Assembly: GCA_009840215.1 (NCBI GenBank) | Contig: VXOC01000075.1 | Coordinates: forward strand, 1 to 40,005 | DNA from: Gemmatimonadota bacterium | Lineage (GTDB): Bacteria > Gemmatimonadota > Gemmatimonadetes > Longimicrobiales > Gaopeijiaceae | DNA length: 40,005 nt | Direction: 5' to 3' | In this document: positions 6,959-16,362 of the stretch, piece by piece | How positions within the stretch are numbered: position 1 is the stretch's first letter | Layout: each line of letters starts with the position of its first letter | Program-made: the position numbers and the translations under genes | Notes under the pieces: generated by a model | The model's input: only the letters and a program-made list of their open reading frames with translations | Told to the model about the DNA's origin: nothing | The model's database searches: none

Positions 6959-9343
6959 CTACGAAACCGGCCTTCTCCCCCGATACTTCACCACGAACAA
7001 TCCCTCACCCCCCGACGTCACCACCACGATCCCCGACCTGAAGAACGGGTAGTTGCTCCACGACCCGTTCATCGACGGGAAGTCCTCTCCCGGCACGGTG
7101 TCGAAGAAGCCCACGGGCCGCGGGTTCTCCCGGTCGGCGATGTCGAACACACGCAGGCCGCTGTTGTAGTTCGACTGGTACATCAGGTCGCCCACGATGT
7201 AGAGGTTGTGGTCGCTGGAGGTGTTCTCGGAGAGGTGCTCCTTGACCAGGAGCGGGTCGTCGAGGTCGGAGACGTCGAAGATCAGGGTGCGCGTGTTCGA
7301 CACCACGCCGCCGGTCTCGTCCGTCTCGTCGTTCATGTAGAACCAGGCCTGGTCCTCGGTGAGCCATCCCTGGTGGGTGTAGCTGGCGTTGGGGTACTCC
7401 GCCATCGAGAGGGCGACGGGGGCCTCCTTGTCGGTCACATCCGCGATGCTCAGCGCGGTCTCGTTGGAGCCGAAGCAGATCTCCTTGCCGCGGTGCTCCT
7501 CGTCGGGTCCGCTGTAGATCACGCACTGCGCGTCGTGTGAGTACCCCGTGCCCGACCTGCCCGTCCGCTCGTCGGCGAAGCAGCCCGCGAAGGTGGGATT
7601 CTTCGGGTCGCGGATGTCGATCATGTGGAGGCCGCCGCCGCAGGTCTCCCCACCGCCCCCGGCACCCACCGCGTACGCGAAGCCGGTCTCCTCGTTGATC
7701 ACGATGTTGTGCACGCTGCTGACCTGGTCGTAGAGCGCGTCCTCGGTGAGCGCGAGCGGCTCCCCGTCGTACTCGCGCAGTCTCGTCAGGTCGAGAACCT
7801 GCATGCCGTGTTCGGGCGCGTTGTCGGACACCACGAAGACGTGGTCGCTGTAGACCTTCATGTCGCGCCAGCTCGAGCTCGGCGCCGCTTCGGTCCTGGG
7901 GAGATTCCCGACGAGGAACGGGTTGGGCGGGTCGGTAACGTCCACGAACGACGTGCCGTCGCTGCGGCCGACGATCGCGTAGTCGCGATTGGTTTCCGGG
8001 TCGGTCCAGCCCCAGATGTCGTTGACGCGCACCCCGCGCTGGCCGCCCAGCTGCGAGACCGGCATGTACGCCACCAGGTCCACCTCGTTGCACCCGAAGA
8101 CGGTGGCTTCGCCCCCGGCGCAGTCGACCTGCCCGCCCAGCACCGCTTCGATTTCCTCCACACGGGTGAACACGGTCGCGCCTTCCGACCAGTTGCCCGC
8201 GCCGCCCGCGAGAATCAGCGCAGTCCCCAGGCCGTTGTCGGCACCCGGGTTGCCGGAGACGAGCACGCCGTCGGCGTACGCGAGCCGGCCACCGACCTGG
8301 GCACCGCCGTCGCTGCCGCCGGTCACCCGCTGAATCGGGCCGAAGCCGGAATCGTCCAGCGCGAACTCGTAGATCGCGCCCCGCTGGCCGTCGATGGCCG
8401 GGGCGCCTGCCCAGACGGTGGTGCCGTCCGTGCCCAGCGTGGCGCCGAACCGGTCCCTTGTACCACCATCGGGCGCCTGCACCCTGCCGCTCTCCGTCCA
8501 CCCGTCGCCCCCGCGCTCGAAAGCGATGACGCGACCCGGCTGAGTCGCGGGATTTCCAGCCGAGACGAGGATGCGGTCACCCGCGATGAGCACGGCGGTC
8601 CCGAAGAACGATGCCGGCCCGTCGGGGCTCGGGAGTTCGGCGGTCTGGCTCCACCCGTCAGGACCGGGTTCATAGACCAGGGCGCTGCCGGCGAGCGGGC
8701 CCGCCCGCGACGCGCCGATCACCAGCATCCCGTCACCCAGGGCCATTGTCCCGCCGAAGCGCGTCAACCGGTTGAAGGGCGACTCCACCATGGCTTCCCG
8801 CACCCACCCGTCGCCCGTATCACGAAAGACGAGAATCATGCCGTCTCTCGGCAACGCGGGCGGCTGCGGGCGGATTGAAACGGCCACCGCGGCCAGATCA
8901 CCGTGGAGGGCCACGTTGCCCACCTGCGCGCCCTCGGGGAGACCCTCCGGAACAATCGTGCCGGCCGGAGTCCACCCGTCGGCGGTCCGGGAGAAGCTGT
9001 AGAGCGCTCCCGCTCCCCCGGCGCCCGCATTCGGCGCGGCAACCAGGAGCCGTCCCTGCGAGGCGGACAGGCTCCAGCCGAAGCCGTCACCGACCTCCGC
9101 GTCGGGGCTCATGATGGTGGCCGTCTCGATCCATTCGCCGCCCTCCAGCGCGTACACGTACACGCAGCCTCCGGCCACTCCGCTGCAGCCCGGGTGCCCG
9201 ACCACCACCTCCCCGCCCGCTACCGCAACGGCACCTCCGTAGCCCTGCGCGAGGGCGCGCGATGGAGCGGCCGCGGCAATGGCAACCCCCAGAAACACAA
9301 CGACGCACACTCTATTCAGCTGATCCATCAGGTTCATCTCCAT
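6959..9343 (-). CDS. Choice-of-anchor-B protein with N-terminal FG-GAP propeller
   Basis: 794 residues from ATG 9343 (GGAG a few bases upstream; ATG 9337 is possible). A signal peptide ends near SRALAQG. Residues about 35-385 contain FG-GAP-like repeats (GDGFGWSLSASQGRLLVAAP, FFGTAVLIAGDRILVSAG, RFGATLGTDGTTVWAGAP). The rest is the LVIVD/choice-of-anchor-B propeller with its conserved segments HNIVINEETGFAYAVG, HMIDIRDPKNPTFAGCF and SSDHNLYIVGDLMYQSNYNS. Such proteins are secreted or surface-bound and often carry alternative C-terminal anchors; none is visible here. It closely resembles the protein at 16363-18699. It is the last gene of the arsM-containing run, 55 bp after the lipoprotein gene. 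Confidence 0.82.
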   Translation of the reverse strand: MEMNLMDQLNRVCVVVFLGVAIAAAAPSRALAQGYGGAVAVAGGEVVVGHPGCSGVAGGCVYVYALEGGEWIETATIMSPDAEVGDGFGWSLSASQGRLLVAAPNAGAGGAGALYSFSRTADGWTPAGTIVPEGLPEGAQVGNVALHGDLAAVAVSIRPQPPALPRDGMILVFRDTGDGWVREAMVESPFNRLTRFGGTMALGDGMLVIGASRAGPLAGSALVYEPGPDGWSQTAELPSPDGPASFFGTAVLIAGDRILVSAGNPATQPGRVIAFERGGDGWTESGRVQAPDGGTRDRFGATLGTDGTTVWAGAPAIDGQRGAIYEFALDDSGFGPIQRVTGGSDGGAQVGGRLAYADGVLVSGNPGADNGLGTALILAGGAGNWSEGATVFTRVEEIEAVLGGQVDCAGGEATVFGCNEVDLVAYMPVSQLGGQRGVRVNDIWGWTDPETNRDYAIVGRSDGTSFVDVTDPPNPFLVGNLPRTEAAPSSSWRDMKVYSDHVFVVSDNAPEHGMQVLDLTRLREYDGEPLALTEDALYDQVSSVHNIVINEETGFAYAVGAGGGGETCGGGLHMIDIRDPKNPTFAGCFADERTGRSGTGYSHDAQCVIYSGPDEEHRGKEICFGSNETALSIADVTDKEAPVALSMAEYPNASYTHQGWLTEDQAWFYMNDETDETGGVVSNTRTLIFDVSDLDDPLLVKEHLSENTSSDHNLYIVGDLMYQSNYNSGLRVFDIADRENPRPVGFFDTVPGEDFPSMNGSWSNYPFFRSGIVVVTSGGEGLFVVKYRGRRPVS

Positions 9344-9398
9344 TCGACTCCGTTGTTCCACACGATGTTCGTCGCAAGCCCGCTCAGGCGGGCCGGGT

Positions 9399-10277
9399 TC
9401 AGTTCACCAGCCGCATCCTCGACGGTCCGGCCCCGGTCATGGCCATCGCTCCCAGTCCGCCCATCGACATCATTCCGTCCACGGTGCGCACCAGATCCGC
9501 CAGGACCACGAGCCTGCGGTCGGCGTCCCAGAGGTAGAAACCGTCCACGGTGCTGGTCATGTCCTGCGAAACCTCTTCTCCGGCCTCTACCTCGGTGGCG
9601 GAAACCTGCATGGTGCCGAAGCCGCTGATGGTGATCTTGTGCAGCGTCAGGCCGGCGACCACGGTGTCCCCAACCAGCGTGTAGGTGTAGATGGTGCTGT
9701 TTTCGCCCGCTCCGGACAGCTCCGCCACCTCTTCCAGGTCCGCGGATGAGGTCATCGTGTCGGCCCATGTGTCGCCGGGTTCGAGCGGATGGCCGGGGAA
9801 GCGCGGGAACAGATCGGGTGCGTTGAACTGGAACGGGGTCGCCACCGGGAGCGGACCACCGGTCACCTCGGGTATCGAAACCATCTCGACATCACCCCAC
9901 GGCCCGATCACGAACTCGAGATCGCCCGACACTTCCCCACCCCCCACGCCCATGTCGCCCATCATGGAGCTGGACATGCCCGACGAATAGTCCGACACCG
10001 TGCCGGAAACGCGTAGCCCGCCCGAATCGGCCACGAAGGTCAGCGCCAACGTGGCGGACGACGTCTGGGCCATGTCTATCTCCCCCTGGGGCGGCATGTT
10101 CATGATCATGGTGTTGGTGTCGGAGATCTGGTACGTGACCGTCGGCGGCGACGGGACATCGTACCGGAACGGGTTGTCGGCCGGTGCCGGTGCTGCGGAG
10201 GACTCGCCGGGCCCGCCGGAGGAGCAGGCGGCGAGAAGTGTCGCGGCGGCGGCCGCGAGGAATGCTCGGTTTGTCAC
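9399..10277 (-). CDS. Lipoprotein of unknown function in arsM operon
   Basis: 292 residues from GTG 10277, with AAGGAA about 10 nt upstream. The signal sequence ends in a lipobox, LLAAC, with Cys18. The mature part is rich in Thr, Ser, Gly and Met (SSMMGDMGVGGGEVSGDLEF) and contains alternating beta-type segments such as YTYTLVGDTVVAGLTLHKITISGFG. Its start overlaps the arsM stop in a GTGA arrangement, so the two are probably translationally coupled. I do not recognise the family. DUF6263-type periplasmic proteins have similar composition, but this is only an impression. Confidence 0.7.
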   Translation of the reverse strand: MTNRAFLAAAAATLLAACSSGGPGESSAAPAPADNPFRYDVPSPPTVTYQISDTNTMIMNMPPQGEIDMAQTSSATLALTFVADSGGLRVSGTVSDYSSGMSSSMMGDMGVGGGEVSGDLEFVIGPWGDVEMVSIPEVTGGPLPVATPFQFNAPDLFPRFPGHPLEPGDTWADTMTSSADLEEVAELSGAGENSTIYTYTLVGDTVVAGLTLHKITISGFGTMQVSATEVEAGEEVSQDMTSTVDGFYLWDADRRLVVLADLVRTVDGMMSMGGLGAMAMTGAGPSRMRLVN

Positions 10278-11164
10278 GGATGGTTCCTTTCGATATCGAA
10301 GTTCGTGTGGGGAGTGGCCACGTCACGCTTCACGGCCGAGATGGCCCCCCCGTGGATCGACTCCACGAAGTCCCCTACCTCCCTCTCCCGCCACGGTTCG
10401 CGTCCGATGACCGTCTGCACGCGCGGGTCGCCCAGAATGTGCTGCGACGGATAGGGCCGTCCGAACTCAACGGCCACCTCCACGAACCCGGCCGCGGCCA
10501 GATCGGACTCGTATTCGGCCACCTGCACCGGCAGGCACCCCACCAGCGATTCATTCGAGGCAGCGATGAAGTCCGGCACGGCCCGATCCGACAACAGATC
10601 CGAGATCATCAATCGGCCCCCGGGCCTGAGCACACGCATCGCTTCGGCGAGGACGCGGGGCCGGTCGGCCGAGAGGTTCAGCACGCAGTTGGAGATGACC
10701 ACGTCCACGACCGCGTCGCGCACCGGCAGCGCCTCGATCTCGCCGAGGCGGAACTCGACGTTCGCGAAGCCGCCCGTCGCGGCGTTGGCGCGGGCCCGCT
10801 CGACCATCTCCGGTGTCATGTCGACGCCGATGACGCGCCCCGCCGACCCCACGCGCTCGGCGGCCAGGAAGCAGTCGAAGCCCGCGCCCGCGCCGAGGTC
10901 CAGCACCGTTTCGCCCGGAATGAGCGACGCCAGCGCGACGGGGTTGCCGCACCCGAGGCCGAGGTTGGCCCCCTCCGGGACGCGGCTGATCTCGTGCTCG
11001 TCGTAGCCGACGGCGCAGCTGATTGCGTTGGCGGTGGCCGTCGAATCGGCGCCATCAGGCGGAGTCCCGCAATCCGAGGGGCCGCAGCAGCCGTCTCCCG
11101 TGGTCGCGGCTCTCGCGTAGCGCTCGCGGACGGCGGCGCGGCGTTCGGTGGTGTCAATCGTCAT
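10274..11164 (-). CDS. arsM: Arsenite S-adenosylmethyltransferase
   Basis: 296 residues. The segment VPEGANLGLGCGNPVALASL followed by GETVLDLGAGAGFDCFLAAE is the ArsM hallmark and contains the SAM-binding loop. VISNCVLNLS and SLVGCLPVQVAEY supply cysteines equivalent to the two C-terminal As(III)-binding cysteines of ArsM; further cysteines lie at SCAVGYDEHE and in an N-terminal CC. The enzyme would methylate As(III) in the cytoplasm. Its start overlaps the MFS transporter stop by 4 bp (ATGA) and its stop overlaps the lipoprotein start, so it sits inside a tight operon. No ArsR gene or arsenic operator is visible nearby. Confidence 0.9.
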   Translation of the reverse strand: MTIDTTERRAAVRERYARAATTGDGCCGPSDCGTPPDGADSTATANAISCAVGYDEHEISRVPEGANLGLGCGNPVALASLIPGETVLDLGAGAGFDCFLAAERVGSAGRVIGVDMTPEMVERARANAATGGFANVEFRLGEIEALPVRDAVVDVVISNCVLNLSADRPRVLAEAMRVLRPGGRLMISDLLSDRAVPDFIAASNESLVGCLPVQVAEYESDLAAAGFVEVAVEFGRPYPSQHILGDPRVQTVIGREPWREREVGDFVESIHGGAISAVKRDVATPHTNFDIERNHP

Positions 11165-12402
11165 GTCGTGCCCTCCAATGCGGCGGGCGCCTTGGGGTCA
11201 CGCACCCGCTGCAGAAGTATGAGTCCTATGAGGAAGAGTGCGGTCAGCACCAGGAAGCCGGGGCGCTGGTTGCCGCCGGCGAGGTAGGTGGTCCCACCGA
11301 AGAGCAGCGGACCCAGGACCGACGACGATCTGCCGCAAAGCGCGTAGAACCCGAACAGTTCGGCCTCTCGCCCGTCCGGAATCAGCGACGCCATGAGCGC
11401 CCGGCTGGCGGACTGCACCGACCCGAGGCCGAACCCCGCCGCGACCGCCAGACCGTAGAAGACGTTGGGACTCTCGACGAAGTAGGCGGCCACCCCCGCC
11501 GCCACCCACAGGCAGAGCACCCCCGACAGCACCTTCTTCGGCCCGATCGTGTCGGCGGGCTTCGCCAGCGAATACGCCCCGATGAGTGCCGAGAACTGCA
11601 CGATCAGGAAGAGGATGATCACCTGCTGCTGGTCGAAGCCGAAGGTGCCCTGCGCGATGACGGCGGCCATCACGATGATGGTCAGGACCCCGTCGATGTA
11701 GAAGAAAAAGGCGATGAGGAAGCGCCGCAGGTTCGAGTGCCCCCAGACCTCGGCGGCGATGCGCTTGAAGTCCGCCAGCCCCTTCCTGGCCGCCTGCCCG
11801 ATGCCCATTGCGCCCCGCTTGTCCTTCGGCAGGAAGAGGAACGCCGGGATCGAGAAGATCGCGAAGTAGGCGATGACGATGGTCCAGACGACCTCCATGC
11901 GCCCCTCCCGTGCGAAGGGGAGGACGAGCAGCAGGCCGAGTGCCGACCCCAGGTAGCCCAGGCCGTAGCCGTATCCCGAGGTGCGGCCCAGCCGTTCGGG
12001 CGGGACGATGTCGGGGAGGTACGAGTTGTAGAAGACGTTCGCGCTCTCGAACCCCACGTTGCTGAGGATGAAGATGAGGAAGCCCGCGACGACCATGCCG
12101 GGTTCGAGCGTCATCATGAGCGCCACGCCGATCAGGCAGGTGACGACGTAGAAGCCCAGGAAGCGCTTGCGGGCACCGCTGCGGTCCGCGATCGCGCCCA
12201 GCAGCGGCGAGGTCAGGGCGACGATGATCGCCGATACGGCCACCGCCCAGCCCCACCACAGTTCGGCCACGCCGCCTTCGCTGCCGACGACCGTGCCGCG
12301 GTAGAAGATCGGAAAAACGGCCGTCGTCACGACCGCCGGATAGATGGAGTTGGCGAAGTCGTAGAGGACCCACGCCCGGACGGTTCGCTTGTCGTGGCTC
12401 AA
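11161..12402 (-). CDS. MFS transporter, UMF1/Atg22-like
   Basis: 413 residues from TTG 12402 (MSHDKRTVRAWVLYDFANSIY), with GGAAAG about 9 nt upstream; the open frame extends further but upstream residues look non-coding. About 12 hydrophobic segments alternate with short loops. WVLYDFANSIYPAVVTTAVFPIFY and LLGAIADRSGARKRFLGFYV are typical of the UMF1 family related to Atg22. The substrate is not known. Coupling to arsM by a 4-bp overlap suggests efflux linked to arsenic metabolism, but UMF1 members also occur in unrelated contexts, so this is inference. Confidence 0.82.
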   Translation of the reverse strand: MSHDKRTVRAWVLYDFANSIYPAVVTTAVFPIFYRGTVVGSEGGVAELWWGWAVAVSAIIVALTSPLLGAIADRSGARKRFLGFYVVTCLIGVALMMTLEPGMVVAGFLIFILSNVGFESANVFYNSYLPDIVPPERLGRTSGYGYGLGYLGSALGLLLVLPFAREGRMEVVWTIVIAYFAIFSIPAFLFLPKDKRGAMGIGQAARKGLADFKRIAAEVWGHSNLRRFLIAFFFYIDGVLTIIVMAAVIAQGTFGFDQQQVIILFLIVQFSALIGAYSLAKPADTIGPKKVLSGVLCLWVAAGVAAYFVESPNVFYGLAVAAGFGLGSVQSASRALMASLIPDGREAELFGFYALCGRSSSVLGPLLFGGTTYLAGGNQRPGFLVLTALFLIGLILLQRVRDPKAPAALEGTT

Positions 12403-12463
12403 AGGGGCTGCTTTCCGGTTGGATGCCAGTGGCAGGCGGGACTCCGCGCGGGGTCGGCGCCTG

Positions 12464-12736
12464 TTATTCTCCCCGTACCTTCCTGATGCCGAACCCCACC
12501 CCGGATCCCACGCCCAACCCGATGAGGGCGGCCGTGCCCCATCCCAGGCCCACGAAGGGAACCAGGCCCACCAGCGGCGTGGCGACGATGGCAGTCGCCG
12601 CACCCGCGGCCAGCCCCATCCCGCTCGCCGACTTCTCGGCAACCTTCGTGTATCGCAGCTTGCGGCGCACAAAATCCTTGCACTTCACATGCCCCAAGGC
12701 CCCCACCGTCCCCCCTACGAGCGTCTCGATGATCAT
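12464..12736 (-). CDS. Small glycine-rich membrane protein
   Basis: 90 residues from ATG 12736, chosen because AAAGGA lies about 8 nt upstream. A basic middle (HVKCKDFVRRKLRYTKVAEK) precedes two hydrophobic glycine-rich helices (GLAAGAATAIVATPLVGLVPFVGLGWGTAALIGLGV) in the C-terminal half. The pattern suggests a two-helix hairpin membrane protein of the glycine-zipper kind. No function can be assigned. It lies 79 bp downstream of the DUF1232-like gene. Confidence 0.6.
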   Translation of the reverse strand: MIIETLVGGTVGALGHVKCKDFVRRKLRYTKVAEKSASGMGLAAGAATAIVATPLVGLVPFVGLGWGTAALIGLGVGSGVGFGIRKVRGE

Positions 12737-12815
12737 TTTTCGTTTCCTTTCCCGGGGCGAACCCCGTTTACTCACTGCCTACGGCTGCCGGCGGCGCGGC
12801 GTTTCCCATTCGCCG

Positions 12816-13331
12816 TCACGACTGGTGCCCCGCCTCGTCCCAGGCACGGGACATCTGCTCGGACACGTCCTGGAGCGCGAAGAGCGACGCGGCGTCCAGC
12901 TTCGCGCTGACCTCCTCGCCCAGGAGCCTCCGCAGAAAGCGTAGCGGCACCCCGAAGTCGGTGTCCATGAGCGGAGGGGACCCTCGGTTCAGGTTTTCCA
13001 GGATACGGAAGACCAGGTAGGTGTCGTCCAGGAGCCCGGCCATCCCCTGGGTCATCTCCGGAATCAGGTCCACCGGGTTGACGATGTAGCGGGCAGCGTG
13101 GTCCAGGATGGGCATGACCACCAGCGTCAGGCGCCGCTGCTCGGCGGCCTGGGCCGCGCATGCCAGCACGATGGGCACCATCTCGACCACTTCCGTCGCG
13201 ACCTTCGCTGCGTCCGTAACCTCTTCGTCGGTCGAAACCGGCGACGTGCGCCGGATGAACTCTTCCAGCTTCCCGTCATCGCGCACCTTGGCGCTGTCGA
13301 TGACGGCCTGAATATCGTCCAGATTCACCAC
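12816..13331 (-). CDS. DUF1232 (YkvA-like) protein
   Basis: 171 residues from tandem GTG codons at 13331. The core YIVNPVDLIPEMTQGMAGLLDDTYLVFRIL (about residues 82-111) matches the DUF1232 pattern of a short amphipathic or membrane-associated helix around D-x-I-P. The preceding segment VPIVLACAAQAAEQRRLTLVVMPILDHA is also hydrophobic. Its function is unknown. The start codon immediately follows the stop of the FG-GAP gene with no gap, which points to translational coupling. Confidence 0.65.
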   Translation of the reverse strand: MVNLDDIQAVIDSAKVRDDGKLEEFIRRTSPVSTDEEVTDAAKVATEVVEMVPIVLACAAQAAEQRRLTLVVMPILDHAARYIVNPVDLIPEMTQGMAGLLDDTYLVFRILENLNRGSPPLMDTDFGVPLRFLRRLLGEEVSAKLDAASLFALQDVSEQMSRAWDEAGHQS

Positions 13332-15215
13332 TCACCCCCCTCCGTTGCGAACAGTCCGCGGATCAGGGCCACCCGAAGGGGCATCCTCTCCACGGGCTGC
13401 CAGGTAGACGACGAGCCCGCCTCCGTTCCCACCCGTCACCAGATCAAGGTCGCCGTCACCGTTGATATCCGCAAACACCGGCGCGGTGAACGCGGGGACC
13501 TCGGGGCCGAACGGCTCGGTCTCGACGAAGACCGGCTCGGCGCGCGACCCCTCGTTGAGGAAGATCCGAAGGCCCGAGATCTCCGAACCGACCGCCAGAT
13601 CCAGGTCGCCGTCGCCGTCCAGATCGACCAGGGTGGGGACGCTGCGGCGGCCGACGTCGATGTCCTGAAACTCGTCCGAGACGAGCTGGAAGTCCGGGCC
13701 GCCGGGGCCTCCGTCGTTCCGGTAGTAGTTGAGCGCGCCCGACGACTCGCCGACGATGAGGTCGAGGTCGCCGTCGCCGTCCAGGTCACCCAGCGTGGGG
13801 GTGGTGTTGCGGCCCCGGGTCAGGGTGGCGGCGGCGCTGTCGACCAGCGTCCAGCGCGGCAGAAGATCGTTGCGCGAGAAGAGGCCCCGTCCGTCGTTGC
13901 GATAGTAGGCCATCCGGTCGCGCCACTGGCCCAGCAACATGTCGTCGTCGCCGTCGCCGTCCAGGTCGCCGAATGCGGGCGCGAAGTGGTACGCGTCGGG
14001 AAGCCCGGGAACCTTGCCGCGCGCGTGGAACGCGGGATCGGATGCGGACCCGGTGTTCTCGAAGACGTAGAGCGCGCCGGTCCTCGTGTCCTCGGGCTCG
14101 ATCTTGTTGGAGATGAGGAGGTCGAGGTCGCCATCGCCGTCCAGGTCGGTCAGAGCGGGGATGGACTCGCTGCCCACATCCACGGTGCGGATCAGGCGGG
14201 AGGTCACGGGGGTGAATTCGCCGTCGTCGTCCTGGACGAACTGGTAGAGGTTCTCGACCGCGGTGCGCGCCGGGAGGAACGCGCCGCCGAGCACGCCCAT
14301 GGTGAGGTCCAGGTCGCCGTCCTGGTCGATGTCTCCCAGGGCAGGGGCGTTGTACCCCGAGGTGGCGATCGGGTCGCCGGGGGGGAAGGGGCGGGGGGTG
14401 CCGCGCAGCACCGGGCGGCCGCACGTCCCCGTGTTCTCGATGAAGAGGAGGCCCGCTTCGAAGAAGTCGCCCCAGAAGAGGTCGTGGTCGCCGTCCTGGT
14501 CGACGTCTCCCAGCGCCATGGTGTTCGCGCCGTGGCGCAGCCCCTGGAAGGCGGCCACGATCTCGATGTCCTCGAATGAATCCGTGATGTGGCGGAAGCG
14601 GGGCACGCCGTCTTCGTCGGTGCCTTCCGCCTCGTAGTGGGTGATCGTTCCGGTGAGGCGGCCGATGAGCAGGTCCACGTGGCCGTCGCAGTCGATGTCG
14701 GCCGCATTGGGGATGTTCTGCCGGTCCGAGAAGATGGGCTCGCCCGCGATGTCCCTGATCGTGTCGGTCGCGAGGACATAGTCCGCGGGGCCCGAACCGC
14801 CGTCGTTGCGATAGTAGCGGATGTAGCTGTAGGGCTCCTCGGCCAGCAGGTCGAGATCGCCGTCGAGGTCCACATCGGTGAACCGGTACCACTCGCCCAC
14901 CGAGAGACCCTCGAAAGTGTCGGTGACCCAGCGGTACTCGCTGGCGCCGGAGCCGTCGTTGCGGAAGAACATGACCCGGTCCGAATGCTCCTGCAGGAAG
15001 AGGTCGAGGTCGCCGTCGCCGTCGGAGTCGGCCAGTTGGGGGCGCGGGAGGTTGAACCCGCCCAGGAAAGGGTGGTCGATGAGGTCGCCGGCTTCGTCCC
15101 GGAACTCGATGCCGTAGATGATGCGCTGCCACTGCTCGGACTGGGCGGCCGCGCCCCCCGCCGAGAGCTGGAGGACGAGGGCGGAAAGCAGTAGCGGGAT
15201 GCGCCGGTGCGACAT
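13332..15215 (-). CDS. Exported FG-GAP/VCBS repeat protein
   Basis: 627 residues with a signal peptide ending near SAGGAAAQS. About ten repeats contain the calcium-binding loop D-x-D-x-D-G-D-x-D-L, for example DSDGDGDLDLF, DLDGDGDLDLLIS and DINGDGDLDLVTG, giving a VCBS/FG-GAP propeller over almost the full length. Such proteins are secreted or surface-attached and bind Ca2+. No enzymatic domain is attached. It lies 4 bp after the YVTN propeller gene and abuts the DUF1232 gene, so it is in an operon. Confidence 0.85.
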   Translation of the reverse strand: MSHRRIPLLLSALVLQLSAGGAAAQSEQWQRIIYGIEFRDEAGDLIDHPFLGGFNLPRPQLADSDGDGDLDLFLQEHSDRVMFFRNDGSGASEYRWVTDTFEGLSVGEWYRFTDVDLDGDLDLLAEEPYSYIRYYRNDGGSGPADYVLATDTIRDIAGEPIFSDRQNIPNAADIDCDGHVDLLIGRLTGTITHYEAEGTDEDGVPRFRHITDSFEDIEIVAAFQGLRHGANTMALGDVDQDGDHDLFWGDFFEAGLLFIENTGTCGRPVLRGTPRPFPPGDPIATSGYNAPALGDIDQDGDLDLTMGVLGGAFLPARTAVENLYQFVQDDDGEFTPVTSRLIRTVDVGSESIPALTDLDGDGDLDLLISNKIEPEDTRTGALYVFENTGSASDPAFHARGKVPGLPDAYHFAPAFGDLDGDGDDDMLLGQWRDRMAYYRNDGRGLFSRNDLLPRWTLVDSAAATLTRGRNTTPTLGDLDGDGDLDLIVGESSGALNYYRNDGGPGGPDFQLVSDEFQDIDVGRRSVPTLVDLDGDGDLDLAVGSEISGLRIFLNEGSRAEPVFVETEPFGPEVPAFTAPVFADINGDGDLDLVTGGNGGGLVVYLAARGEDAPSGGPDPRTVRNGGG

Positions 15216-15219
15216 CTTC

Positions 15220-16350
15220 CTACCCCGCCGGCCCTATCGAGATGCCCGCCGGGTACGCACCCACCTCGATCGTCTGCACGACCTCGTACGTCTCCGTATC
15301 GATCTTCACGACCGTGCCCACGTCGGCGTTGTTCTCGACCTCGCGGGCGGGCGTGTAGGTGCCCTTCAGGTTGCGGTTCGACACAAACAGGTAGCGCCCG
15401 TCGGCGGTCACCGCGCTGCCGTGCGGCTCCACGATGCCGGGCGCCGTGATCCGCTCCACCACGGTCCATCCGCCGGTCTCGACCACGATCACCGCGTCGT
15501 CGTCCTTGGCGCCGAAGTACACCCGGTCGCCGCTGGGCGAGAAGACCGGATGCCACGGCTGCGTTCCCACGTCCACCTCGGCCACGAGCCCGGCCGCGGG
15601 GTCGGCCGCGTCGAAGACCAGGAGCTTCCCGGTCAGCTGCGCGGTCGCGACGAGGTGGCGTCCGTCGGGTGACAGCGCGAACTGCACCAGGGTGTGCGGC
15701 GGACCGTCGACACTGACCAGGTCGAGGTCCCCGGAGGCCTCGCTGAGCACCGCGAAGCGGTTCTCGACCAGGGAAGCCGCGAAGACGCGCTCGGTCTCCG
15801 GATCGACGGTGAGCGCGTGGGGCCGCGGGAAGAAGACGTCCAGCTCCTCGATCCCCATGTCGGCCGGGTCGATGACGCCGATGCGCTGGGGGGGATTCAC
15901 CGCCATCATCGAGCGCCCCACGTAGAGCATTTCGGACGAAGGGTCGACGGCCAGCAGCCCCGGGGTCTCGAAGGGCGCGCGGCCGACCAGGTTGTTGTCG
16001 GCGTCGAAACGCAGGACATGTCCCCCGCCGATAAGCGACACGTACCAGTGGGCGCCGTCCGGATCCACGGCCGTGTGATGGGGACGGGAGTTCGCGTCGA
16101 AGCCGTATTGCATCACGTCGATGGTCGCCACGACCTCACCGGATCCGGCGTCGATCACCGATACGCTTGCCCCGGCCTGGTTCGCGACATAGACGCGCTC
16201 GGCCGCCGGGGCCGCCGTCTCCGTCCCGCCCGAGGTCTCCCCATCGTCCGATGCGTCCGGTGCGCAAGCAGTCCAGGTGATCGCGCTGCAGAGCAGAATG
16301 AGTCCCGCTGCCGCTGTCCATCTCCAATTCATCACGTTGTCTCGTTTCAC
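15220..16350 (-). CDS. YncE-like YVTN beta-propeller lipoprotein
   Basis: 376 residues from GTG 16350, with AGGGGG about 9 nt upstream; ATG 16332 is an alternative. The signal sequence ends in ITWTAC, a plausible lipobox. Repeats such as RVYVANQAGASVSVIDAGSGEVVATIDV and RYLFVSNRNLKGTY are of the YVTN/cytochrome-D1-like propeller type found in YncE. Family members bind DNA or ligands or have no known activity. It lies 12 bp after the anchor-B gene and 4 bp before the FG-GAP gene. Confidence 0.8.
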   Translation of the reverse strand: MKRDNVMNWRWTAAAGLILLCSAITWTACAPDASDDGETSGGTETAAPAAERVYVANQAGASVSVIDAGSGEVVATIDVMQYGFDANSRPHHTAVDPDGAHWYVSLIGGGHVLRFDADNNLVGRAPFETPGLLAVDPSSEMLYVGRSMMAVNPPQRIGVIDPADMGIEELDVFFPRPHALTVDPETERVFAASLVENRFAVLSEASGDLDLVSVDGPPHTLVQFALSPDGRHLVATAQLTGKLLVFDAADPAAGLVAEVDVGTQPWHPVFSPSGDRVYFGAKDDDAVIVVETGGWTVVERITAPGIVEPHGSAVTADGRYLFVSNRNLKGTYTPAREVENNADVGTVVKIDTETYEVVQTIEVGAYPAGISIGPAG

Positions 16351-16362
16351 GTTGGTGTCCCC

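Noticed and set aside
13098-14579. 493-codon plus-strand frame with repeats
   Set aside because: Its periodicity is the mirror of the Asp/Gly loops of the FG-GAP protein on the other strand.
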